The notes beneath the pieces are model-generated. The model was not told the DNA's origin. It made no database searches and worked only from the letters and a program-made list of their open reading frames with translations. Positions 1 to 7,674 of a DNA stretch of 64,000 nt are shown in pieces (position 1 is the stretch's first letter; every line of letters begins with the position of its first letter). Made by a program: the position numbers and the translations under genes. Origin of the DNA: Jiangella gansuensis DSM 44835 (GTDB taxonomy: Bacteria; Actinomycetota; Actinomycetes; Jiangellales; Jiangellaceae); NCBI RefSeq assembly GCF_000515395.1, contig NZ_KI911782.1:2292606-2356605 (forward strand), read 5' to 3'.

Positions 1-2
1 AC

Positions 3-434
3 CCCGCGCCGCGCTACCTGGGCGTCGAGACGGTGGTGCCCGACGCGCTGCCGGTGAGCGGCGTGGTGGTGCCGGGGGAGGACCGCCGGGCCGACCGGGT
101 CGGGGCAGCGCTCGACCCCGATGAGCTGGCCGACCCCGCCGAGGGACTGACGGAGCTTGCCGCCGCGGGTGTCGGCTGGATCGCCGTCCAACGCGACACC
201 CCCGGTGAGGTTCCGGCGGCGATCCTGAGCGCCGCCGTACCGGTCGAGGTGAATGGCACACTCGACCTGTACCGGCTGCCCGAACCGGCCCGCGCCTGGA
301 CCCGAATTCCGCCGTCCGGGCCGGTCATTGCCGCCGATATCGTCTCTTTGGCCATTCTTGTGGCCGCTTCGGCTGATGTTGTCCGGAACGCCTTCTTACG
401 GCGCCGCCGGTCGTTACGCTCCCGGGTGTCGTGA
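3..434 (+). CDS. C-terminal part of an integral membrane protein (5' end outside window)
   Basis: The reading frame is open to the left edge and ends at TGA 432-434, so only the last ~143 residues are present. An internal GTG at 33 could act as a start, but the frame already reads as protein upstream, so I treat it as partial. The visible part is a soluble segment rich in Val, Pro and Asp, followed by one hydrophobic helix (SLAILVAASADVV) and a very basic tail (RRRRSLRSRVS) that suggests a cytoplasmic C-terminus. This layout resembles the C-terminal ends of large polytopic membrane proteins or glycosyltransferases in actinobacterial envelope-polysaccharide clusters. That fits the neighbours, but the family cannot be named from this fragment. 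Confidence 0.6.
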   Translation, partial: PAPRYLGVETVVPDALPVSGVVVPGEDRRADRVGAALDPDELADPAEGLTELAAAGVGWIAVQRDTPGEVPAAILSAAVPVEVNGTLDLYRLPEPARAWTRIPPSGPVIAADIVSLAILVAASADVVRNAFLRRRRSLRSRVS

Positions 435-465
435 TTACCGCGTTGCTCGAGGAGTTCGGACGTTC

Positions 466-609
466 ATGGGAAATATCGGAGGCCTTGTCGCCGCCATTGT
501 CGGAGTGGTGCTCGCCGGACTCACCGTCGTCACCGCCGTGAACGTCAGCCAGGGCGACGACGCGGATGACGCCAGCCAGGAACAGCTGATCGACTACGAC
601 GACAACTGA
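466..609 (+). CDS. Single-helix small membrane protein, DUF2613-like
   Basis: A 47-residue protein with ATG at 466 behind GGAG at 451-454. It has one hydrophobic helix (about residues 4-25, GGLVAAIVGVVLAGLTVV) and an acidic tail ending DYDDN. In mycobacteria a tiny DUF2613 protein sits beside aftD. The same neighbourhood is seen here, with an AftD-like gene 2 kb downstream, so a DUF2613 assignment is reasonable but rests on context, size and topology rather than strong sequence identity. It lies 31 bp after the preceding membrane-protein gene and 21 bp before the glycosyltransferase gene on the same strand, so co-transcription is likely. Biochemical function is unknown. Confidence 0.6.
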   Translation: MGNIGGLVAAIVGVVLAGLTVVTAVNVSQGDDADDASQEQLIDYDDN

Positions 610-630
610 CGCGGCCGGCGACCCACGATC

Positions 631-1767
631 GTGACCAGACTGCGCATCGTCATGCTCAACTGGCGTGACACCGCACACCCCGAAGGCGGCGGCTCGGAGC
701 TCTATGTGGAGACCGTCGCCGCAGGTCTGGCCGCCGCCGGCCACGACGTCACGCTGTTCTGCGCGGCGTATCGCGGCGCCGCCCGGGAAGAGTGGCGCGA
801 CGGCTACCGGATCGTGCGCCGGGGCGGCAAGCTCACCGTCTACGCCCATGCGGTCCGGATGCTCGCCACCGGGGCGCTGGGTCGCCCGGACGTCGTCGTC
901 GACGTACAGAACGGCGTCCCGTTCTTCAGCCGCCTGGCGGCGCGGTGTCCGGTGGTCGTGCTCGTCCACCATGTCCATCGCGAACAGTGGGGCGTCGTGT
1001 ACGGCCCGGCTGTCGCCCGCTTCGGGTGGTGGCTGGAGTCGCGGGTCGCGCCCCGGCTCTACCGCAACAGCCGCTATGTCACCGTTTCGGAGGTCACCCG
1101 GACGGAGTTGGCCGCGCTCGGGGTCGGTCCCGGGCGAGTGGACGTCGTCCACAACGGCACCGCGGCGGCACCAGCCACGACGGCGCGTCGAGAGGCCACG
1201 CCCCGCCTCTGCGTCCTCGGCCGGCTGGTGCCGCACAAGCGGGTCGAACACGCCCTGCACGTCGCGGCCAGGCTCCGCCCGCGCCGGCCCGACCTGCGGG
1301 TGAGCGTGATCGGCGACGGCTGGTGGGCCGGGCGGCTGGTCCAGACGGCCCGCGAACTCGGCGTCGAGGACATCACCGAGTTCCGCGGGTACGTCGACGA
1401 GCGGACCAAGCACGAGGAACTGGCCCGCAGCTGGCTCATGCTGGCGCCGTCGGTGAAGGAGGGCTGGGGCCTCACCGTCGTCGAGGCGGCCCAGCACCGG
1501 GTGCCGACGCTGGGCTACCGGTCGGCCGGCGGCCTGGCCGAGTCGATCGTCGACGGCGAGACCGGCGTGCTCGTCGACGACCTCGACGAGCTGACCGACG
1601 CGGTCGAGCAGCTGCTCGCCGACGACGGCCGGCGCGCCGCCCTGGGAGCCGCTGCCGCCGCGCACGCCGCCGGGTTCACCTGGGAGGAGACGGTCGCCGC
1701 GTGGGACCGGGTGCTCACCGACGTGGCCGTGGGGGAACCGGCCCAGCCCATGATCATCAAGAGTTGA
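631..1767 (+). CDS. Family 4 glycosyltransferase (GT-B fold)
   Basis: A 378-residue protein from GTG 631. The N-terminus (IVMLNW, then a glycine-rich GGGSELYVETVAAGLAAAGHDVT) is the acceptor-side Rossmann fold of GT4 enzymes. The second half has LGRLVPHKRVEHAL and the nucleotide-sugar binding segment EGWGLTVVEAA (about residue 276), with the two glutamates spaced as in the EX7E motif. It probably transfers a sugar from a nucleotide donor to an envelope lipid or polysaccharide. No signal peptide is seen, so it acts on the cytoplasmic face. Neighbours (methyltransferase, AftD-like enzyme) place it in a cell-wall glycan cluster. Its last codons and stop lie inside the left arm of a long hairpin (1750-1801). 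Donor and acceptor are unknown. Confidence 0.88.
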   Translation: MTRLRIVMLNWRDTAHPEGGGSELYVETVAAGLAAAGHDVTLFCAAYRGAAREEWRDGYRIVRRGGKLTVYAHAVRMLATGALGRPDVVVDVQNGVPFFSRLAARCPVVVLVHHVHREQWGVVYGPAVARFGWWLESRVAPRLYRNSRYVTVSEVTRTELAALGVGPGRVDVVHNGTAAAPATTARREATPRLCVLGRLVPHKRVEHALHVAARLRPRRPDLRVSVIGDGWWAGRLVQTARELGVEDITEFRGYVDERTKHEELARSWLMLAPSVKEGWGLTVVEAAQHRVPTLGYRSAGGLAESIVDGETGVLVDDLDELTDAVEQLLADDGRRAALGAAAAAHAAGFTWEETVAAWDRVLTDVAVGEPAQPMIIKS

Positions 1768-1801
1768 CCCGGCCCTGACCGGATCAACTCTTGACGATCA
1801 T
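1750..1801. terminator. Long inverted repeat between the GT4 and methyltransferase genes
   Basis: Left arm 1750-1772 and right arm 1779-1801 are complementary at 21 of 23 positions, with a 6-base loop (CCCTGA). The hairpin covers the stop codon of the glycosyltransferase gene. There is no T-tract, which is usual for high-GC actinobacterial terminators. The arms contain TGATCATCAAGAGTTGA and its complement, related in style to the hairpins at 47102-47181 and 60640-60720. It may be a terminator, a processing site or a dispersed palindromic element. Confidence 0.6.
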
Positions 1802-1835
1802 GGGGAATTCGACGAAATCGCGCGGGCAATTGGGG

Positions 1836-1841
1836 TATTTT
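1836..1841 (+). promoter_or_regulatory. Putative -10 element for the methyltransferase gene
   Basis: TATTTT at 1836-1841 lies in an unusually AT-rich stretch after the hairpin, 6 bases before GTG 1848. That places transcription start at or next to the start codon (leaderless). No convincing -35 element was found. Confidence 0.4.
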
Positions 1842-1847
1842 GCCGAC

Positions 1848-2588
1848 GTGCTGCTGACCGATCCCCGTGACCGCGCTTCTCTTCACCGTTCGGTCCGGCT
1901 ATTCCGGGCATTTCTCGCCGAGCAGAGTGACCCGGACCATTTCTACGGGACGTTGGCAGCCGACTCCATTGCGCAATTGTCCGATTATGCCGATTTGCGC
2001 GATGCGCTCGTCGTGGACGTCGGCGGCGGTCCCGGCTATTTCCGCAGTGCTTTCCGGGGCGCCGGTGCCCGGTACGTCTCCGTCGACAGCGACCACGGCG
2101 AGCTGGCCGCCCGCGGCCGGCCGGAACCGGGCAGCGTCATGGGCAGCGGCCTGGCCCTGCCGATCCGCGACGCCGTCGCCGACGTCTGCTACTCCTCCAA
2201 CGTGCTGGAGCACGTGCCCGACCCGTGGACCATGGCCGAGGAGATGCTGCGGGTGACCCGGCCGGGCGGCACCGTCTTCCTGTCGTTCACGGTCTGGCTG
2301 TCGCCCTGGGGCGGGCACGAGACCGCGCCGTGGCACTACCTCGGTGGTCATCGCGCCGCGCGCCGGTACACCCGCCGGCACGGCCGGCCGCCGAAGAACC
2401 GGTTCGGCACCAGCCTGTTCCCGGTCTCGGTCGCCGACGCCCTCACCTGGGCGCGCGGGACCCCGAACGGCGAGCTGATCGACGCGTTCCCGCGCTACCA
2501 CCCGTGGTGGGCCCGCGGACTGATCCGAGTGCCGGGCGTCCGCGAGGTGCTGACCTGGAACCTCGCGGTGGTGCTCCGGCGCCGATGA
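1848..2588 (+). CDS. Class I SAM-dependent methyltransferase
   Basis: A 246-residue protein if started at GTG 1848. ATG 1800 (262 residues) or TTG 1791 are in-frame alternatives, but they fall in the right arm of the preceding hairpin, while 1848 follows a likely -10 element. Motif I is VVDVGGGPGYF, followed by an acidic residue (VSVDSD) for SAM ribose, then SSNVLEHVPDPW, typical of Methyltransf_11/25 proteins. The C-terminal half (FLSFTVWLSPWGGHETAPWHYLGG) matches the group of methyltransferases commonly coded beside GT4 and AftD-like genes in actinobacteria. The substrate is probably an envelope glycan or lipid intermediate (inference). The stop overlaps the next start as ATGA at 2585-2588, indicating translational coupling to the AftD-like gene. 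Confidence 0.82.
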   Translation: MLLTDPRDRASLHRSVRLFRAFLAEQSDPDHFYGTLAADSIAQLSDYADLRDALVVDVGGGPGYFRSAFRGAGARYVSVDSDHGELAARGRPEPGSVMGSGLALPIRDAVADVCYSSNVLEHVPDPWTMAEEMLRVTRPGGTVFLSFTVWLSPWGGHETAPWHYLGGHRAARRYTRRHGRPPKNRFGTSLFPVSVADALTWARGTPNGELIDAFPRYHPWWARGLIRVPGVREVLTWNLAVVLRRR

Positions 2589-5500
2589 CCACCCACCCGA
2601 GGCTGCGCCGGCCGGCGTGGCGCATCCAGCTCGTGCTGTGCTGCCTGGGCCTGACGGCGCTGGCGTTCCGGCAGGCTCCCGGCAGCATCGTGCCGGACAC
2701 GAAGCTCGACCTCACCGCCGACCCGGGCGGCTTCCTCGAGCGCGCCCTGCACCTGTGGGAGCCGGCCGCCGCGTTCGGGCAGCTGCAGAACCAGGCCTAC
2801 GGGTACCTGTGGCCGATGGGCCCACTGCATCTGCTGGGTGACCTGGCGGCGATGCCCAGTTGGGTGGTGCAGCGGCTGTGGTGGTCGCTGGTCCTCGTCG
2901 CGGCGTTCCTGGGCATGGTGCGTCTCGCCGGTGAGCTGGGCATCGGCCGTTCGTGGACGCGGCTGCTGGGCGGCATGGTGTACGCGCTGGCGCCTCGGAT
3001 CCTGGTGTCGCTGGGCGCGGTGTCCATCGAGGCGTGGCCGACGGCGCTCGCCCCGTGGGCGCTGATCCCCCTGGTGCGGGCCTGGCGCGGTGGACCGGTG
3101 GTGCGCAACGCCGCGCTGTCGGCGCTGGCCGTGTTCTGCATGGGCGGGGTCAACGCGGCGGCGACCTCGGCCGCCGTCGTACCGGCCGGGCTGTGGTTGC
3201 TGCTCGCGCCGCGCTGGCCCGGACGGTGGCGGTTCGCGGCCTGGTGGGTGGCATGCTGCACCGCGGTGACGGTGTGGTGGTGGGCGCCGCTGCTGCTGCT
3301 CGGGGCGCACAGCCCGCCGTTCCTCGACTGGATCGAGACCGCGGCCAACACCACCCAGCACACGTCGCTCATCGAGGTGCTGCGCGGCAACGACCACTGG
3401 CTGTCGTATCTGTCCGTCGCCGGCGACCCGCAGTGGCCGGCCGGCTGGCTGCTGGCCAGTGAGCCGGTGCTCATCCTGCACACGGTGTTGATCGCCGCGC
3501 TCGGCCTGGCCGGGCTGGCCCGCCGTGACCTCCCCGGGCGCCGGGTGCTGCTCACCAGCGCGGTGCTCGGGCTGGGCCTGGTGTCGGCCGGATACGCGGG
3601 CGCGGCGGCGGGCCCGCTGGCCGAGTCCGTTCGCGGGCTGCTGGACGGCCCGCTGGCGCCGTTGCGCAACGTGCACAAGTTCGACGTGGTGCTGCGGCTG
3701 CCGCTGGCGCTCGGGCTGGCACACGCGCTGTCGATGCTGCGGGTGCCGGCCATCTCGGTGCGCCGCTTCCGGGTGCTCGTCGCCGGCCTGGCGGCGGTGG
3801 TGCTCGCCGGGGTGGCGACGCCTGCGCTGGCCGGGCGGCTGCCGCAATCCGGCTCGTACGACGAGATCCCCGGGTACTGGCACGAGGCCGCGGCCTGGCT
3901 GGACGACAACGCCGGCACCGGCCGCGCGCTGCTCGTTCCCGGCAGCGCCTTCGGCGAGTACACGTGGGGCGCTCCGCGCGACGAACCGCTGCAGGCGCTC
4001 ACCGACGCCTCGTGGGCGGTGCGGGACTCGGTGCCGCTGTCGTCGGCGGGCAACATCCGGCTCCTGGACGCGATCGAGACGCGCATCGCCGCCGGTGAGG
4101 GCGGTGGCGGCGTCGTCGAGGCGCTGCGCCGGGCCGGAGTCAGCCACCTCGTCGTGCGCAACGACCTCGATCGCGCTCGCACGGACGCGCCCCGTCCGGC
4201 GCTCGTGCACCAGGCGATCGCCGACCTGCCCGGCGCGGAGCGGGTGGCGTCCTTCGGGCCGCTGGTCGGCGCCGGCGACGGCGATCCCGACGTCGCCGTG
4301 GACTCGCGGCTGGACGTGCGGTACCCGGCGGTCGAGGTCTTCGCGATCGGCGACCCCGAGGTCGACGAGCACCGGGTCCGCGCCTACCCGCTGGAGGGCA
4401 GCATCCGGATGTCCGGTGGCCCGGAGTCGTTGCTCACCGCCGGGGACGCCGGCCTGCTCGGCGACCGGGCGGTCTTCGTCGCCGGCGACGGGACAGCGAT
4501 CGCCGACCCGGATCCGGTCCCCATCGTGACCGACGGCCTGCGCCGGCGGGCCGTGTGGTTCGGCGCCAGCCGCGACAACACCACCCAGGTACTGACCGCC
4601 GACGACGACGGGTCGCTGGGCCGGCGGGTCCGCGACTTCCTGCCGTCGGATGTCATGGACGACACCGGTCGCCAGACGGTCGCCGTCGTCGACGGGGTCG
4701 CGACGGTGACGGCGTCCTCGTCGGGCGCCGACCCCCGCGCGTCGATGGCGCGCGGCGCAGAGAACTCGCCATGGGCCGCCGTCGACGGTGACCCCGCCAC
4801 CACCTGGGTGTCCGGACAGTACGGCAATGCGGTCGGGGAGTGGTTCGAGATCCGGTTCGACGAGCCGCGCGACGTCGGTTCCGTCGAGATCCTCCCGCTG
4901 GACGACGGTCCGGTCAGCGCGCCGATGCAGCGGGTCGCCGTCAGCACCGACGCCGGTGTCGTCGAGAGTGGCCTCCACGCCGGCGCCGGTGCGCAGGTGC
5001 TGGCGGTCCCGTCCGGGCCCACTCGGACGCTGCGGATCACCGTCGTCGAGGTCGGAGAGGGGACGGTGAGCGGGGTCGGGATCCGGGAGCTGACCGTCCC
5101 CGGCGTCGAGATCACCCGGACGTTGCGGGTCCCGTCCGTGCCGGCCGCTGACCTCGGCGGGGTGGACGAGGACCGGCCGGCAGCGATGGCGTTCGCCGTC
5201 GCCGACGGCCGCCGAGGCGAATGCGTCGCCACCGACGACGTGGCCCGGTGCGCCCGGCAGCTGGACCGCACCGGCGAGGAGAACGGTGACCTGCGCCGTC
5301 AGGTGGACGTGTCGGCGGACTCGCGGTACTCGGCCGAGCTGACGGTCCGGCCGCGGCCGAGCCGGTCGCTGGAGCGGCTGCTGGCGCCGGAAGCGGGCGC
5401 CATCCGGGCCGAGGCCAGCTCGCGCTCGATCTCCGACCCTCGGGGCCGCCCGCAGGCCGCCGTCGACGCCGACCCCGGTACCGGCTGGGTGGCCGCGCCC

Positions 5501-6958
5501 GGTGACGAGACGCCGGAACTCACGCTGAGCTGGGGCGAGCGCCGCGAGATCGACGGGCTGCGCCTGGTCGTGGAGCCGTGGCTCGCCGCTTCCCGGCCGA
5601 GCCTCGTCGAGGTTCAGGTCGGTGACCAGCGGCTCCAGGCGGAGGTGGGCGCCGACGGCGAGGTCGCGCTCCCGGAGCCGGTGCGCGCCGACGAGCTGGT
5701 CCTGCGGATCCTCGAGGTCGAGGAGCTGGAGGACACCGAGGCGTCGTTCGGGCTGCGCACGGTGCTGCCGGGCGGGCTGTCCGAGGTCGAGGTCATCGGC
5801 GCCGACGACCTGCGGGTCGCCGTCGACGAGTCCCGCGCGATCAGCATCCCGTGCGGCGAGGGACCGACGCTGGTGGTCGACGGCACCGAGGTGCCCACGC
5901 GAGTGAGCGCGACGGCCGGCGACCTGCTGCACGGGCGCCAGCTGGCAGCGGTTCCGTGCGGCGGGGAGGCCGTGCTCGCGCTGGAGCCGGGCACGCACGA
6001 CATCTCCCTGCTGGGCAGCGCGCACACGCGCCCGGAGGCGGTGACGCTGCTGCCGGCCGGTGCGGCGGAGCCGGCGCCGTCCGCGCCCGACGTCGCCGTG
6101 CAGACCTGGGACGCGACCAGCCGGGAGGTCGTCGTCGCCGCCCGCGAGACACCGGCGGTGCTGGCGGTCGCCGAGAACCTCAATAGTGGCTGGGAAGCGA
6201 CGCTCGAAGGCCGGCGGCTGGAACCGGTCCGGCTGGAGGGCTGGGCCCAGGGCTTCGTGCTGCCCGCCGGCCCCGCGGGCGTCGTCGAGCTCACGTACGG
6301 GCCCGACGAGCCGTACCGGCTGGCGCTGGCCGCCGGCCCGCTCGGCGTGTTGCTGGTGCTGCTGGCGGCGTGGCGCGGCACCCGGGTCCCACCGGCGCCG
6401 TCGGCCATCCCGGCGCAGCGGACGGGGGCCTACCCGGCGCGCCACCGCCGCCAGCGTGCCGCACCGGTCATCGCCGTCGGCACCGTCGCTCTGGTCCTGC
6501 TCGGCGGTGTCGCCGGCGCCCTCGCCGCCGCCGTCGGTGCCGCGGTGCTGCTCGCCGGGCCGAGGCGGCCCGGGCTGACCCGGACGGCACCCGTCCTGGC
6601 CGGCGGCGCCGCGCTGCTCGCCGGGTTCGTGGTGGCGATTCGGCCGTGGCCGGGCCCGGACCCCGGCGCGCACTCCGCAGCCGCCCAGGTGTTGGTGCTG
6701 GTGGCGGTGGCAATCGCGGTGATCGGTGCGGTCGCCTGGCAGCGGCCCGGCAGCGTCGCCGACGACGAGTTCGTCACCATCGACGCCATGCTGGAATCCG
6801 AGCCGCCCGGCGCGACCCGGAATGGGATGGGACGGTCCGGGTACCCGCCGACGGTAAGTACGTCAGAACGGCGAAGGGAGGAGACATGGACCGGCGCATC
6901 GACGGCACGAGGGTCGCGGTTCTCGTCGCGAACGAAGGGGTCGAGCAGATCGAGCTGA
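2585..6958 (+). CDS. aftD: AftD-like alpha-(1->3)-arabinofuranosyltransferase (DUF3367 family)
   Basis: A 1457-residue membrane enzyme starting at ATG 2585, coupled to the methyltransferase by ATGA. Residues ~10-420 hold many hydrophobic helices of a GT-C fold, with early periplasmic acidic residues (PDTKLDLTADPGGF) and the LQNQAYGYLWPMGP loop typical of the family. A long extracytoplasmic region follows with two galactose-binding (F5/8 type C/discoidin-like) modules at ~718-832 and ~942-1058. Further helices lie near 1242-1385. In mycobacteria AftD adds decaprenyl-phosphate arabinofuranose to arabinogalactan and lipoarabinomannan; activity on the same substrates here is inference. Oddly, the frame runs 73 bases into the next gene, and its last ~40 residues look like read-through of that gene's leader, so the natural end or the sequence near 6830 deserves checking. 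Confidence 0.85.
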   Translation: MTTHPRLRRPAWRIQLVLCCLGLTALAFRQAPGSIVPDTKLDLTADPGGFLERALHLWEPAAAFGQLQNQAYGYLWPMGPLHLLGDLAAMPSWVVQRLWWSLVLVAAFLGMVRLAGELGIGRSWTRLLGGMVYALAPRILVSLGAVSIEAWPTALAPWALIPLVRAWRGGPVVRNAALSALAVFCMGGVNAAATSAAVVPAGLWLLLAPRWPGRWRFAAWWVACCTAVTVWWWAPLLLLGAHSPPFLDWIETAANTTQHTSLIEVLRGNDHWLSYLSVAGDPQWPAGWLLASEPVLILHTVLIAALGLAGLARRDLPGRRVLLTSAVLGLGLVSAGYAGAAAGPLAESVRGLLDGPLAPLRNVHKFDVVLRLPLALGLAHALSMLRVPAISVRRFRVLVAGLAAVVLAGVATPALAGRLPQSGSYDEIPGYWHEAAAWLDDNAGTGRALLVPGSAFGEYTWGAPRDEPLQALTDASWAVRDSVPLSSAGNIRLLDAIETRIAAGEGGGGVVEALRRAGVSHLVVRNDLDRARTDAPRPALVHQAIADLPGAERVASFGPLVGAGDGDPDVAVDSRLDVRYPAVEVFAIGDPEVDEHRVRAYPLEGSIRMSGGPESLLTAGDAGLLGDRAVFVAGDGTAIADPDPVPIVTDGLRRRAVWFGASRDNTTQVLTADDDGSLGRRVRDFLPSDVMDDTGRQTVAVVDGVATVTASSSGADPRASMARGAENSPWAAVDGDPATTWVSGQYGNAVGEWFEIRFDEPRDVGSVEILPLDDGPVSAPMQRVAVSTDAGVVESGLHAGAGAQVLAVPSGPTRTLRITVVEVGEGTVSGVGIRELTVPGVEITRTLRVPSVPAADLGGVDEDRPAAMAFAVADGRRGECVATDDVARCARQLDRTGEENGDLRRQVDVSADSRYSAELTVRPRPSRSLERLLAPEAGAIRAEASSRSISDPRGRPQAAVDADPGTGWVAAPGDETPELTLSWGERREIDGLRLVVEPWLAASRPSLVEVQVGDQRLQAEVGADGEVALPEPVRADELVLRILEVEELEDTEASFGLRTVLPGGLSEVEVIGADDLRVAVDESRAISIPCGEGPTLVVDGTEVPTRVSATAGDLLHGRQLAAVPCGGEAVLALEPGTHDISLLGSAHTRPEAVTLLPAGAAEPAPSAPDVAVQTWDATSREVVVAARETPAVLAVAENLNSGWEATLEGRRLEPVRLEGWAQGFVLPAGPAGVVELTYGPDEPYRLALAAGPLGVLLVLLAAWRGTRVPPAPSAIPAQRTGAYPARHRRQRAAPVIAVGTVALVLLGGVAGALAAAVGAAVLLAGPRRPGLTRTAPVLAGGAALLAGFVVAIRPWPGPDPGAHSAAAQVLVLVAVAIAVIGAVAWQRPGSVADDEFVTIDAMLESEPPGATRNGMGRSGYPPTVSTSERRREETWTGASTARGSRFSSRTKGSSRSS

Positions 6959-7461
6959 CCGAGCCGTGGAAGGCGATCGAAAACGCCGGCGGGCGGCCCG
7001 AACTCGTGGCGCCGCAGGGTGGCGAGGTCCAGGCCTTCAACCACCTGGACAAGGCCGACACCTTCCCCGTCGACCACACCGTGGCCGACGCGAACCCCGA
7101 CGATTACGACGCGCTCATGCTGCCCGGCGGCGTCGCCAACCCGGACCAGCTGCGGCTGTCCGCGGACGCGGTCGCGTTCGCGCGGGCGTTCTTCACCGCG
7201 GGGAAGCCGGTCGCGGCGATCTGCCACGCGCCCTGGACGCTGATCGAAGCCGACGTGGTGCGCGGCCGCACGCTGACGTCGTGGCCCAGCCTGCAGACAG
7301 ATCTGCGCAACGCCGGCGCCACCTGGGTCGACGAAGAGGTCCACACCGACCATGGCCTGGTCACCAGCCGCAAGCCCGACGACCTGCCGGCGTTCTGCGC
7401 CAAGATGGTCGAGGAGTTCGCGGAGGGCCGGCACCCGGCGCAGGCCGCGGCGACCCACTGA
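6886..7461 (+). CDS. DJ-1/PfpI family protein (type 1 glutamine amidotransferase-like)
   Basis: A 191-residue protein from ATG 6886 behind a strong AGGGAGGAG ribosome-binding site. It has the flavodoxin-like fold signature: VAVLVANEGVEQIEL, a nucleophile elbow AICHAPW with Cys113 followed by His114, and the strand LMLPGG. The length matches PfpI/YhbO-type stress proteins. Members are reported as proteases, deglycases or chaperones, so the exact activity cannot be set from sequence. The start lies 73 bases inside the 3' end of the AftD-like frame; a perfect 15-bp hairpin follows its stop. It is probably a housekeeping stress protein unrelated to the glycan cluster. Confidence 0.88.
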   Translation: MDRRIDGTRVAVLVANEGVEQIELTEPWKAIENAGGRPELVAPQGGEVQAFNHLDKADTFPVDHTVADANPDDYDALMLPGGVANPDQLRLSADAVAFARAFFTAGKPVAAICHAPWTLIEADVVRGRTLTSWPSLQTDLRNAGATWVDEEVHTDHGLVTSRKPDDLPAFCAKMVEEFAEGRHPAQAAATH

Positions 7462-7482
7462 GCGTCCGCGGGGGAGCGGGCA

Positions 7483-7518
7483 GGTGACGGCGACGCCCAC
7501 TCCGGCGTCGCCGTCACC
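7483..7518 (+). terminator. Strong stem-loop terminator after the PfpI gene
   Basis: A perfect 15-bp stem (7483-7497 with 7504-7518, GGTGACGGCGACGCC and its complement) with a 6-base loop begins 21 bases after the stop codon. There is no T-run, as is common in actinobacteria. Confidence 0.75.
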
Positions 7519-7674
7519 GTGTCGGCAGGTGTGACCTGCGCCGCGATCTCGGGTGATATGGCCGGATCGCTTTCGCCCGTCCTAGCCTCGGAGTAGGTTC
7601 ACGCTGTGGCGTGAGCCGGGCCGGCCGCGGTCCGTGGATGCTCGCGGCGGAGCAGCGGACGAGAAGGGTGATCC

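Noticed and set aside
2495-6673. A 1392-residue open frame antisense to the AftD-like gene
   Set aside because: Composition is Arg/Pro/Gly/His-rich with no family motifs; in DNA of this GC content the frame opposite a real gene is often open. Similar shadows antisense to uvrB, rpsA, pgi and sufB were also left out.
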